Assembly: GCA_902769875.1 (NCBI GenBank)
Contig: CACXQV010000003.1
Span: 1 to 64,000 of the forward strand
Length of the DNA stretch: 64,000 nucleotides
From: an uncultured Bacteroidia bacterium
GTDB taxonomy: Bacteria > Bacteroidota > Bacteroidia > Bacteroidales > F082
Reading direction: 5' to 3'
In this document: positions 37,078 through 45,157 of the stretch, piece after piece
Position numbering within the stretch: the stretch's first letter is position 1
How the letters are laid out: the number at the start of each line of letters is the position of its first letter
Notes under the pieces: generated by a model
Told to the model about the DNA's origin: nothing
The model's input: only the letters and a program-made list of their open reading frames with translations
The model's database searches: none
Made by a program: the position numbers and the translations under genes

Positions 37078-38370
37078 ATGCAAAATATGGAAGAAGAAAA
37101 TGGCTATGTAAGACGGGTTGCCGATGCGCTTTTGGAGCTTCAACTGGAAGCTGCTGGAGTGGTGTTGATAGAAGGTGCAAAATGGTGCGGCAAAACCACC
37201 ACGGCTATACAACAAGCCAGAAGCGTGGTCTTTATGGACGAACCCAAACGCAAGGAAGAATATATGCGGTTAGCCCAGACCGACATTGATGTGCTGCTGT
37301 CGGGCAACGCGCCCCGCCTGATTGACGAATGGCAAAAAGCGCCGCAAATCTGGGATGCCTGCCGCTATATTGTTGACCGACGCGGCAAAGATGGGCAATT
37401 CATACTAACCGGCAGTGCCGAACCCGCCGACCAAAGCAAACTGGAACACACGGGTACAGGCCGTGTCGGGTGGGTTAGGATGAGGCCTATGTCGCTGTAT
37501 GAGTCGGGAGAGTCGAATGGGAGCGTGTCGCTCGGCGAGTTGTTTGAGGATCATTTCAAGTCAGCAGAGGCACACGAGCTGAACTTGCGCGATTTGTGCT
37601 ATCTCGTTTGTCGTGGCGGCTGGCCCAAAGCCATCGGCAAATCGGAACGCGCAGCATTGCGGCAGGCCTTCAACTATGTGGATGCCGTGGCCAAACGCGA
37701 AATTATCGAGGTGGATGCCGTACACCGCAGCGAAACCAACACGCGGCGGCTGTTGCGCAGTTATGCCCGCCATCAAGCCACACAAGCCACTAACGGCACC
37801 ATCGTCGCCGACTTGAAAGCCAACGAAGGTGATACCTTAAACGATGCCACCGTGGCCTCCTATCTCAACGCCCTACGCAAGATTTTCGTGATAGAGGATA
37901 TGGAGGCTTGGAACCCCAACTTGCGTTCAAAGGCGGCAATCCGAACCACCGACACGCGCTATTTCGTTGACCCAAGCATTGCCACGGCCTCATTAGGCTT
38001 GGGCTCCAGCGATTTAATGAAAGATTTGAACACTTTGGGACTGTTTTTTGAAACCCTTGCCGTGCGCGACCTGCGGGTGTATGCCGATGCCATCGATGGA
38101 AGCCTGTTCCATTACCGCGACAACAACGGGCTTGAGTGCGACAGCGTGTTGCACCTCCGCAACGGCCATTACGGCCTGATTGAAATCAAGCTCGGCGGCG
38201 AAACGCTCATCAATGAAGGCGCGGCCAATCTCAAACTTTTGGCCAAAAAAATTGACACGGAAAAGATGCCCGAGCCTTCGTTCAAGATGGTGCTTGTGGG
38301 AACCGGTCAGTACGCCTACCGCCGCGAAGACGGCGTGATGGTCGTCCCAATTGGATGTTTGAAATACTAA
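37078..38370 (+). CDS. AAA_14/DUF4143-type ATPase (third of three)
   Basis: 430 residues from ATG 37078 (MQNMEEENG); ATG 37087 is equally possible, while a TTG 9 codons upstream lies within the promoter. Walker A GAKWCGKTT (33-41), Walker B RLIDEWQ, sensor FILTGSAEP, then DUF4143 and the end module LRNGHYGLIEIKLGG, with the E-x-K pattern of COG1373 proteins. It is only distantly like the other two ATPases here, so it is a separate acquisition rather than a recent copy. It converges on ruvB with 11 bases between stops. Confidence 0.87.
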   Translation: MQNMEEENGYVRRVADALLELQLEAAGVVLIEGAKWCGKTTTAIQQARSVVFMDEPKRKEEYMRLAQTDIDVLLSGNAPRLIDEWQKAPQIWDACRYIVDRRGKDGQFILTGSAEPADQSKLEHTGTGRVGWVRMRPMSLYESGESNGSVSLGELFEDHFKSAEAHELNLRDLCYLVCRGGWPKAIGKSERAALRQAFNYVDAVAKREIIEVDAVHRSETNTRRLLRSYARHQATQATNGTIVADLKANEGDTLNDATVASYLNALRKIFVIEDMEAWNPNLRSKAAIRTTDTRYFVDPSIATASLGLGSSDLMKDLNTLGLFFETLAVRDLRVYADAIDGSLFHYRDNNGLECDSVLHLRNGHYGLIEIKLGGETLINEGAANLKLLAKKIDTEKMPEPSFKMVLVGTGQYAYRREDGVMVVPIGCLKY

Positions 38371-38381
38371 ACAAATTTCAA

Positions 38382-39419
38382 CTACTCAAACAGCGTCATC
38401 TCCCCACTTGGCTTAATCCTCTTTTTTCCCAAGTGCTTATAAGCCAAATCGGTACATTCTCGGCCACGGAGCGTGCGCATGATGAAACCTTCTTGGATAA
38501 GGAACGGCTCGCAAACCTCCTCAATCGTGCCGGGGTCCTCGCCTACCGCCGTGGCGATGGTGTTCACGCCAACGGGGCCGCCCTTGAACTTGTCGATGAT
38601 GGTGGAGAGGATCTTGTTGTCCATATCGTCGAGGCCATGCTCGTCCACGTTGAGGGCCTTCAGGCCGATGCGGGCGATGTCGATGGTGATGGTGCCGTCG
38701 CCTTGTATTTGGGCGAAGTCGCGGACGCGACGCAACAAAAGGTTGGCGATACGCGGCGTGCCACGACTGCGACGCGCAATCTCGAAGGCTGCCGTGTCGT
38801 CGATGGGCACGCGCAAAATGCTCGCCGAGCGTTTCACGATTTTGGCCAAAGTGTGCGCATCGTAATATTCCAACCTTAGATTAATGCCGAAGCGCGAGCG
38901 CAAGGGTGCCGTCAGCAGGCCGCTTCGGGTGGTGGCACCAATCAAGGTGAAGGGATTCAGCGTGATTTGGATGCTACGCGCACTCGGGCCCGTTTCAATC
39001 ATAATGTCGATGCGGAAGTCCTCCATTGCAGAATAGAGATATTCTTCCACCACGGGACTCAGGCGGTGAATCTCGTCGATGAACAACACGTCGTTGGGTT
39101 CAAGGCTGGTGAGCAAGCCCGCAAGGTTGCCCGGCTTGTCTAAGACGGGGCCTGAAGTCATCTTCATGCCCACGCCCAACTCATGCGCGATGATGTGCGA
39201 AAGCGTCGTCTTGCCCAAGCCCGGAGGGCCGTGCAGCAAGGTATGGTCGAGGGCTTCGCCACGTTGGGCGGCGGCCTTCACGAAAACGCGCAGGTTGTCA
39301 ACCACTTGCTTTTGTCCGGCAAAGCTGTCGAACAAGTCGGGGCGCAGGGCGTTTTCGAGGTCTTTCTCGGCCTTGCTCAAATGGGAAGCATTGGCATCAA
39401 GGTTACTGTTCATAGCCAT
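38382..39419 (-). CDS. ruvB: Holliday junction branch migration helicase RuvB
   Basis: About 345 residues. Walker [10 protein letters not shown], Walker [10 protein letters not shown], sensor GATTRSG, arginine-finger region APLRSRFG, and a C-terminal winged helix ([22 protein letters not shown]) are all present. RuvB is the hexameric motor that moves Holliday junctions with RuvA. The start is uncertain: ATG 39419 and ATG 39413 both lie inside the end of the DUF2442 gene (stop 39403); an in-frame codon at 39437 is less likely. Translation is therefore probably coupled to the upstream pair. Confidence 0.95.
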   Translation of the reverse strand: MAMNSNLDANASHLSKAEKDLENALRPDLFDSFAGQKQVVDNLRVFVKAAAQRGEALDHTLLHGPPGLGKTTLSHIIAHELGVGMKMTSGPVLDKPGNLAGLLTSLEPNDVLFIDEIHRLSPVVEEYLYSAMEDFRIDIMIETGPSARSIQITLNPFTLIGATTRSGLLTAPLRSRFGINLRLEYYDAHTLAKIVKRSASILRVPIDDTAAFEIARRSRGTPRIANLLLRRVRDFAQIQGDGTITIDIARIGLKALNVDEHGLDDMDNKILSTIIDKFKGGPVGVNTIATAVGEDPGTIEEVCEPFLIQEGFIMRTLRGRECTDLAYKHLGKKRIKPSGEMTLFE

Positions 39420-39678
39420 AGCGTTGGAAATTACCAAGAACTTGCTCTATATGAATCACTTCCGGACACGAGTCCCAAGTGAATCCGCCTCCCGTCAGAT
39501 ACCAATGGCTGCGTTCTTTTACAGGAACCCTCTTGATGCTCGGAAAAGCCGCCAATGGCATAATGATAACACGTCCGTCAACAAGTGCAATCTGGATTTT
39601 CCCACGCATTGGGAACGAAATGTCCTTGATTTCAGGCTCCACATCCCAAAAGCCCTCTATTTTCGGTTTATTTGTCAT
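39403..39678 (-). CDS. DUF2442-family protein (putative TA-pair partner)
   Basis: 91 residues. The pattern [39 protein letters not shown], followed by [14 protein letters not shown], matches the DUF2442 family (LxVxFxDGR-x-hxhPL). These proteins are commonly adjacent to DUF4160 proteins and have been suggested to be antitoxin-like; this is not proven. Its ATG overlaps the original stop of the upstream DUF4160 frame (ATGA) and its end overlaps the ruvB start. Confidence 0.8.
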   Translation of the reverse strand: MTNKPKIEGFWDVEPEIKDISFPMRGKIQIALVDGRVIIMPLAAFPSIKRVPVKERSHWYLTGGGFTWDSCPEVIHIEQVLGNFQRYGYEQ

Positions 39679-39963
39679 TTTCTCACAATTTTCATTTTCA
39701 ACTTTCCATTCATATAGTCATTCCATTGCTTCACCAAATCATCCTTAGTATTGTTCGGCAATTTCAAGCACTTCCTTCAATTCTGCATTGTTCAGGTCTC
39801 CCGCCTTGCCCAGTTCCACCTTGGGCTGAAGCCATATCTTACAATAATGCTTCGTGTCTTTCCTGCCCACATGAACATATATCCGATTTTCATTGCTATC
39901 GGTCCCAAAAATCAGGAAAATCCAAGTCCCTTTCAGGGTGATATAAAGCAATAGTTTTGGCAT
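39675..39963 (-). pseudogene. DUF4160-family gene with a frameshift near its end
   Basis: ATG 39963 encodes MPKLLLYITLKGTWIFLIFG, then a DUF4160-like core (NRIYVHVGRK, KIWLQPKVELGK, LNNAELKEVLEIAEQY), ending at TAA 39745 after 72 residues. One base later in frame the expected tail continues (KDDLVKQWNDYMNGKLK) to a TGA that overlaps the DUF2442 ATG. A single extra T in the stop codon explains it. DUF4160 proteins normally have this helix (LLxKWNxY). The -7 box TATTTTTG (minus strand, 39984-39991) lies upstream. The truncated protein may still be made. Confidence 0.75.
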
Positions 39964-39983
39964 TGTCACTACTATTTCAGCCG

Positions 39984-40030
39984 CAAAAATAATAAAAAAC
40001 GACGGATTTGACGGAATAATAGTATTTTTG
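39984..40030. promoter_or_regulatory. Divergent promoters of the DUF4160 and SPOR genes
   Basis: Minus strand -7 box TATTTTTG at 39984-39991, 21 bases before the DUF4160 ATG; plus strand -7 box TATTTTTG at 40023-40030, 19 bases before the SPOR gene ATG. No good -33 box was found for either. Confidence 0.5.
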
Positions 40031-40048
40031 CAGTCTAAAACATCCATT

Positions 40049-40453
40049 ATGAAACGACTTGTTAGCCTTTCGGCATTGATGATGATTGCCGCTTTTGCTT
40101 TCGCGCAAAGCTCTGGTTCAATGAACATTAACCAAGACAGCCGCATCGACGACCTCATCGCCAAACAGCGTAGGCTTTACGCCGTCGACAGTTCGTTCAA
40201 TGGCTATCGCATCCACATCTTCATGGAAATCGGGAACGAGGCCTTGAAACACGCCGAGGAGGTGAAAAGCCAATTTGAAAAGGCTTTCCCCGACATTCCG
40301 GTTTATCTCACCTACGCCGAGCCGTATTTCCGCCTGCGTGCCGGCGACTTTCGCAACCGCGTGGAGGCCGAAAGGAGCCTGCGCCGAATCAAGCCGCGCT
40401 TCAAGGAGGCTTTCGTCACGGCGGATATGATTTACAGGCCGAAATTTGATTGA
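40049..40453 (+). CDS. Secreted SPOR-domain protein
   Basis: 134 residues from ATG 40049. Signal peptide MKRLVSLSALMMIAAFAFAQ (cleaved after AFA). The mature C-terminal part (YRIHIFMEIGNEALKHAEEV, then LTYAEPYFRLRAGDFRNRVEAER) matches the SPOR fold, which binds denuded peptidoglycan. Probably a small periplasmic cell-wall-associated protein. Followed directly by three tandem palindromic repeats. Confidence 0.85.
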   Translation: MKRLVSLSALMMIAAFAFAQSSGSMNINQDSRIDDLIAKQRRLYAVDSSFNGYRIHIFMEIGNEALKHAEEVKSQFEKAFPDIPVYLTYAEPYFRLRAGDFRNRVEAERSLRRIKPRFKEAFVTADMIYRPKFD

Positions 40454-40860
40454 TGGAATCGCTTCGCGAGAAATCACATCAAAATCTTATTTCAAAATCA
40501 ATCAAAAATCTTAGTTTATTGATTTTGAATGATTTTTATTTTGATTTTTGAAAGATTTCTTGCGAAGCAATCCTAAACAATCAGCAATTGATGGAATCGC
40601 TTCGCGAGAAATCCTATTAAAATCTTATTTCAAAATCAATCAAAAATCCTAATTCATTGATTTTAAATGATTTTTATTTTGATTTTTGAAAGATTTCTTG
40701 CGAAGCAATCCTAAATAATCAGCAATTGATGGAATCGCTTCGCGAGAAATCCCATTAAAATCTTATTTCAAAATCATCAAAAATCTTAATTTATTGATTT
40801 TGAACGACTTTTATTTTGATTTTTGAAAAATTTCTTGCGAAGCAATCCAAAAACAATCAG
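40451..40860. repeat. Three tandem 138-bp palindromic repeats
   Basis: Copies start at 40451, 40589 and 40727, each opening with TGATGGAATCGCTTCGCGAG. Each copy is a long imperfect inverted repeat: GGAATCGCTTCGCGAGAAAT at the left mirrors ATTTCTTGCGAAGCAATCC at the right, with AAAATC/GATTTT runs inside. Copies differ by a few bases and a 1-4 base length change in the third. They fill the space between two convergent genes, and the last copy overlaps the dehydrogenase stop (40857), so they could terminate transcription from both sides. Confidence 0.9.
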
Positions 40861-41774
40861 AATAATTCCTCTATATTCCGGACGACTATCCCCAACCTAA
40901 GCAAAAACGCCTCTTCGGTGGCAAAGCCGATGTGCGGCAACATAATGAGATTGGGTGCGCCAAGCAAAGGATTTTCAGGTTTCAAAGGCGGTTCGCTGTT
41001 GTAAACATCGGTGGCGGCAGCAGCGATTCGGCCTTGTTTCAAGGCGTTGGCCAAAGCCGTTTCGTTCACGACGGGACCGCGTGCCGTATTAATTAATATG
41101 GTGCTCGGCTTCATCAAGGCGAAGTCTTTCTCCGTGATGAAATCGCGGGTGTCGTTGTTCAAGGCGATGTGCAGGGTGATGATGTCGGATTCCCTCAGCA
41201 AGGTTTCCTTGTCGACGAAAGTCACGCCCTCGATTTGCTTCGGGGTGCGGTTCCAAGCCAACACCTTGCAGCCGAAAGCATTCGCCAATTTGGCCACACG
41301 CTGTCCGATGTTGCCCATGCCGACGATGCCGATGGTCTTGCCCCCGATTTCGCGTCCAGGCATGATGCCCTTGCGGTTGCATTGGCGCGTAATCGCATCG
41401 TTTTCAAGCACTTTGCGATAAAGGTCTATCATTAATGCGATGGCCAACTCAGCCACGGCCTCGGTGCTGTAGCCTGCCGCGTTTTTCACTACGATGCCAC
41501 GACGCTCACATTCCTCCATGTCGATGTGGTCCAAGCCGGTGAAGGCGATGGAGAGCATCTTCAAGTTGGGGCAAGCGTCCAAGAAGTCCTTGCACAGCGG
41601 GATGTTGCTTTCGATGACGACTTCCGCACCTTCGGCGCGGCGTTTCAGTTCGTCGAGGTTTTCGTTGCGATCGGGGTAAATGACGACTTCGTGGCCGGCT
41701 TTTTTCAGACCTTCGCAAGCCGCCTCAATCTGCTGGACTTTCAGTCCGAGCGGCTCCAAAAAGACGATTTTCAT
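40857..41774 (-). CDS. D-isomer-specific 2-hydroxyacid dehydrogenase
   Basis: 305 residues. NAD-binding Rossmann motif GIVGMGNIGQRVA, catalytic-region Arg in INTARGPVV, and His in LPHIGFATEEA with the preceding acidic segment. Interconverts a 2-oxo acid and its D-2-hydroxy acid; the exact substrate (glycerate, lactate or another) cannot be read. Overlaps the RidA gene upstream by 4 bases (ATGA), so the two are translationally coupled; RidA removes reactive enamine/imine products, a sensible companion to amino-acid metabolism. Confidence 0.9.
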   Translation of the reverse strand: MKIVFLEPLGLKVQQIEAACEGLKKAGHEVVIYPDRNENLDELKRRAEGAEVVIESNIPLCKDFLDACPNLKMLSIAFTGLDHIDMEECERRGIVVKNAAGYSTEAVAELAIALMIDLYRKVLENDAITRQCNRKGIMPGREIGGKTIGIVGMGNIGQRVAKLANAFGCKVLAWNRTPKQIEGVTFVDKETLLRESDIITLHIALNNDTRDFITEKDFALMKPSTILINTARGPVVNETALANALKQGRIAAAATDVYNSEPPLKPENPLLGAPNLIMLPHIGFATEEAFLLRLGIVVRNIEELF

Positions 41775-42145
41775 TTTGCGGCAATCATTTCGATTTCGAC
41801 CAAGGCCTTCTTGGGTAGTTCCTTCACGGCGAAGGCGGCACGGGCAGGATAGTCGCCCTTGAAATACTTGCCGTACACCGTATTCATCTCACCAAAGTAG
41901 CTCATATCAGCGAGATAGCATACTGACTTCACCACATTGTCGAAGGTGCAGCCCGCCTCGTTGAGGATGGCTTCAAGGTTTTTCATGCTCTGCTCGGTTT
42001 GAGCGCTGACACCCTCAGGCATTTCGCCCGTGGCGGGATTGATGGGCAGTTGGCCCGAAATGAAAATCATGCCGTTGGCTTCGATGGCCTGGCTGTAAGG
42101 TCCGATGGCTCCGGGAGCCTTTGTTGTTGCGATAACTTTTTTCAT
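41771..42145 (-). CDS. ridA: RidA-family enamine/imine deaminase
   Basis: 124 residues from ATG 42145 (MKKVIATTKAPGAIGPYSQ); the frame extends 35 codons upstream but the family begins here. GPYSQAIEANGMIFISGQLP, GCTFDNVVKSVCYLADM and YPARAAFAVKELPKKALVEIEM are the RidA/YjgF/UK114 hallmarks, including the substrate-binding Arg. It hydrolyses reactive 2-aminoacrylate-type intermediates in the cytoplasm. First gene of a two-gene operon. Confidence 0.95.
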   Translation of the reverse strand: MKKVIATTKAPGAIGPYSQAIEANGMIFISGQLPINPATGEMPEGVSAQTEQSMKNLEAILNEAGCTFDNVVKSVCYLADMSYFGEMNTVYGKYFKGDYPARAAFAVKELPKKALVEIEMIAAK

Positions 42146-42174
42146 TGTTGATAACTTTAATGGTTTTATGAGCG

Positions 42175-42222
42175 CAAAAATAGGAAAAAAGATGATGGGT
42201 TCGTCAAAATATATTACCTTTG
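42175..42222. promoter_or_regulatory. Divergent promoters of ridA and the FtsB/DivIC gene
   Basis: Minus strand: TATTTTTG (42175-42182) with TTTG (42205-42208) 22 bases upstream. Plus strand: TACCTTTG (42215-42222), 21 bases before the ATG at 42244. The -33 of one overlaps the zone of the other. Confidence 0.6.
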
Positions 42223-42243
42223 CACACCGAAAAACGAACCACC

Positions 42244-42540
42244 ATGACATTCAGGGAAGTCTTACGCAAACTCAACAACCGCTATGTGTACGCCACATTG
42301 CTGTTTCTCGTCGTCATTTTCTTCATCGACCAATTCAACGTTTTCGAGCAAATCAGGCTCTCGAAAGTGTTGGATGACAAGCAACAGCAGATTGAATACT
42401 ACGAGAAGCTGGTGCCCGAAAGCAAGCAATACCTCAACGCCCTGCAAAACGACACCGCCACCATGGAGAAGGTGGCCCGCGAGCAATATCTGATGAAACG
42501 CGACAACGAAATCATCTATCTAACTGAGACACAAGAATGA
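42244..42540 (+). CDS. FtsB/DivIC-like septum formation initiator
   Basis: 98 residues from ATG 42244. One N-terminal membrane helix (YATLLFLVVIFFIDQF) followed by a coiled coil (LSKVLDDKQQQIEYYEKLVPESKQYL) and AREQYLMKRDNEIIYL, the typical end of the family. It should take part in the divisome at the inner membrane. Its stop overlaps the next ATG by 4 bases, giving translational coupling with the DUF5686 gene. Confidence 0.87.
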   Translation: MTFREVLRKLNNRYVYATLLFLVVIFFIDQFNVFEQIRLSKVLDDKQQQIEYYEKLVPESKQYLNALQNDTATMEKVAREQYLMKRDNEIIYLTETQE

Positions 42541-44990
42541 AGCCTCACTATCGCATCAAGGTTTTATCCTTCCTTTCCCTCGTTTTTTTCCTGTTTTCGG
42601 TACAATCGCTTTTCGGCCAGTCGCAAAACTTGAGCGGAAAAGTGACCGACGAGCGCAACCGCCAGCCCCTGGCCTTTGTCAACGTGGTCATCAATGAAGG
42701 ACAACGCGGCGTCATCAGCGACATCAACGGGAAATACGAAATCGTTTCTGATGGACCCATTACAAAAGTGAAATTTTCGTCCATCGGCTACGAATCCAAG
42801 GAAATCGTCCTGCAAGCCAACCAAAAAAAGTGCAATATCGCCCTCACACCCAAGACTTTCGAGCTGAAGGAAGTGACCGTTGAGGCTGGGGAAAACCCCG
42901 CCCACCGCATCATCGACAGCTTGTTTGCGCATCGCAAAGCCAACAATCCCAACTCTTTGGATTCATACCGCTACAAGATTTACGACCAAATGGTGTTCAC
43001 CGTCGACAGCACCGAGCTTGGGAACGCCTTGAGGCGGTCAAGCAAAGGCGGCGGGGTGCAGCAATTCGACAGCATCCTGAAAAAGAGCGACTTGATGGTG
43101 ATGGAAACCGTTTCGGAAGTGTTGTTCAAGAAGCCCGACCGCAAACTGCAAAACGTGCTCGGCACCAAGGTGGCGGGAATGAAAGAGCCGACCTTCATCT
43201 ATTTGGCCAACAGCATGCAGAGCGTCAGTTTTTATGACGAAACCGTCAGCATCACCGGGAACGACTACGTGAACCCCATCAGCCGCAACAGCAAAACGCA
43301 CTATTTCTTCACTTTAGAGTCGGTCCATCCCATCGGGCAGGGCGACTCGCTCTATGTGATTTCGTTCCACCCGATGCGCGGCAGCACCTTCAACGGCCTG
43401 CGCGGCTCGCTGACAGTCAACAGCAACGGATGGGCCTTGCAAAGCGTGAAAGCCTCGCCCGACGAGCCAAGTGCCTTGTATGCCGCCACCATCCAGCAGC
43501 TGTATCAGAAAGTTGATAGCCAATGGTTTCCGAAACAGCTCAACACCGTTTTGAAGTTTTCGGGCATCGCCCTTGGCGTGGATGATGCCACACTTTCCAT
43601 GGTCGCTGTCGGGAAGAGCTACCTCACCGACATCGAAATCAATCCCGACCTCAGCAAGCAGCGGTTCACCGACATCGAAATCAAAGTGGACCCAGCCGCC
43701 GCCTACCGCGACGACAGCTTTTGGGACCAACACCGCATCGACTCGCTCACCGAGCGCATCCGTGCCACCTACCTCCTCGTCGACTCCATCACCAACGGTT
43801 CCGACATCTTCGACCGCGTGCTCGGCATAACCGACAAGCTGATGGGCCAATCAGCGCTGCCCTTGGGCCCCATCGACCTCAACATCGGCAACCTCATCAA
43901 GATTTCACGCTATCGAGGCGTCTATTTCGGCCTCGGTGCAGCCACCAACGACCGCCTCTCGCGATGGTTCGGCCTGAACGGATTCTTCGGCTACTGGACC
44001 GGCCTGAAACGCTTGGACTACGGCGGCGGCATCAATTTCAGGCTCAACCCGCAGCGGCAAATGGAACTCGGTCTCAAATACAGCCAAATGTCGGAACCCA
44101 TCGGCGAGTTCGGCGGTTTTCAGGAAAGCTACGCCCTGTTGGCCGAATCGGACTACAAATACACCTTCTACGAAAACATACACGCCCGCTGCAAGCGCCT
44201 CGACCTCAGCTTCTCGACGCGGACGCTCCGCCACTTCAAGGTTTTCGTCAACCTCAGCTCAAGCCACAAACGCTACAACGCCAGCTTTTTCTGCGCCCCT
44301 TCCGACTCGCTGGCCGAAGGACGCTTCACCAATGCCGAGGTCAAGATACGTTTTGCCTACAAGGAAAAGTTCCTCAGCACACCGCAAGGCTTGCGCTCGT
44401 TGGGCACCACGGCTCCCATTGTCTGGTTCTCGTATATGCATTCCTTCCCCCAGCTTTTGGGCGGACAATTCGAATACGACCGCTTCAAGTTCGAGGTGTC
44501 GAAGAACTTCTATACGCATTATCTCGGCTTTGCAAAAGTGATGCTGCAAACCGGCTACGCCACCGAGACCTGCCCCGTGATGGAGACTTTCGACATCTTG
44601 GGCACTTACGACCGCTGGGGGCTGTATTCACCCGGCAGCTTCAGCACGATGCGTCTGGACGAGTTTTTCTGCGACCGTTTTGTGGCCCTATATCTTAGCC
44701 ACAACTTCAACGGTATGCTTTGGAAGACGGAATCAAATTGGTTCAAGCCCGAATTGACCTTGGTGACCAACCTCGGCTGGGGCGATATGAAACGCGCCGA
44801 AAACCAGCCCAACAAGAACTTCGAGACGATGGAGAAAGGCTATTTCGAAAGCGGTTTCGTCGTCAGGGGGCTGCTCAGCCTGCCTTTGGTGAAGGTCGGC
44901 TTGGGCGCTTTCTATCGCTATGGGCCATATAGCCTGCCAAGGGTTTGGGATAATTTCGCATGGAAATGGAGTGCTACGTTTAGTTTGTAA
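42537..44990 (+). CDS. DUF5686 outer-membrane protein with carboxypeptidase-regulatory-like domain
   Basis: 817 residues. Signal peptide to about residue 28 (FLFSVQSLFGQ), then a CarboxypepD_reg-like fold (LSGKVTDERNRQPLAFVNVVI...GVISDINGKYEI, 32-115), then a large DUF5686 region ending in beta-strand-rich sequence with an aromatic terminus (WKWSATFSL), as in outer-membrane barrels. The function of DUF5686 is unknown. Coupled to the FtsB/DivIC gene upstream; the next gene (ApbE) starts after a repeat-rich stretch. Confidence 0.88.
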   Translation: MKPHYRIKVLSFLSLVFFLFSVQSLFGQSQNLSGKVTDERNRQPLAFVNVVINEGQRGVISDINGKYEIVSDGPITKVKFSSIGYESKEIVLQANQKKCNIALTPKTFELKEVTVEAGENPAHRIIDSLFAHRKANNPNSLDSYRYKIYDQMVFTVDSTELGNALRRSSKGGGVQQFDSILKKSDLMVMETVSEVLFKKPDRKLQNVLGTKVAGMKEPTFIYLANSMQSVSFYDETVSITGNDYVNPISRNSKTHYFFTLESVHPIGQGDSLYVISFHPMRGSTFNGLRGSLTVNSNGWALQSVKASPDEPSALYAATIQQLYQKVDSQWFPKQLNTVLKFSGIALGVDDATLSMVAVGKSYLTDIEINPDLSKQRFTDIEIKVDPAAAYRDDSFWDQHRIDSLTERIRATYLLVDSITNGSDIFDRVLGITDKLMGQSALPLGPIDLNIGNLIKISRYRGVYFGLGAATNDRLSRWFGLNGFFGYWTGLKRLDYGGGINFRLNPQRQMELGLKYSQMSEPIGEFGGFQESYALLAESDYKYTFYENIHARCKRLDLSFSTRTLRHFKVFVNLSSSHKRYNASFFCAPSDSLAEGRFTNAEVKIRFAYKEKFLSTPQGLRSLGTTAPIVWFSYMHSFPQLLGGQFEYDRFKFEVSKNFYTHYLGFAKVMLQTGYATETCPVMETFDILGTYDRWGLYSPGSFSTMRLDEFFCDRFVALYLSHNFNGMLWKTESNWFKPELTLVTNLGWGDMKRAENQPNKNFETMEKGYFESGFVVRGLLSLPLVKVGLGAFYRYGPYSLPRVWDNFAWKWSATFSL

Positions 44991-44999
44991 TTTATGACA

Positions 45000-45060
45000 C
45001 GGGACACAAGACACAGGACACGAGACTGCGGGAGGCGGGACTGCGGGACACGGGAAACGA
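45000..45060 (+). repeat. Low-complexity GACACGGGA repeats
   Basis: Repeats of GACACGGGA/GACTGCGGGA-type words over about 60 bases after the DUF5686 stop. A related word (GGACACGGGACA) occurs at 36843-36854. Confidence 0.5.
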
Positions 45061-45077
45061 GACCTAACCTTTCGTTT

Positions 45078-45157
45078 GGCCGGATTTGCAATCCGACCAC
45101 TATGAAAAGGGGATTTGAAATCCCCAACCCCATTTCCGCCGGATTGCAAATCCGTCG
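45078..45157. repeat. Cluster of three palindromes at the start of the ApbE gene
   Basis: CGGATT-TGC-AATCCG (45081-45095), GGGGATTT-G-AAATCCCC (45109-45125) and CGGATT-GCA-AATCCG (45140-45154), the first and third being mirror forms of one sequence, so the whole block is itself an inverted repeat. It is read through in the ApbE frame. Confidence 0.8.

Noticed and set aside
44994-45101. Upstream ATG start of the ApbE gene
   Set aside because: The extra 36 codons come from low-complexity GACACGGGA repeats (TRDTRHRTRDCGRR...) and would put a long charged tail before the lipoprotein signal.
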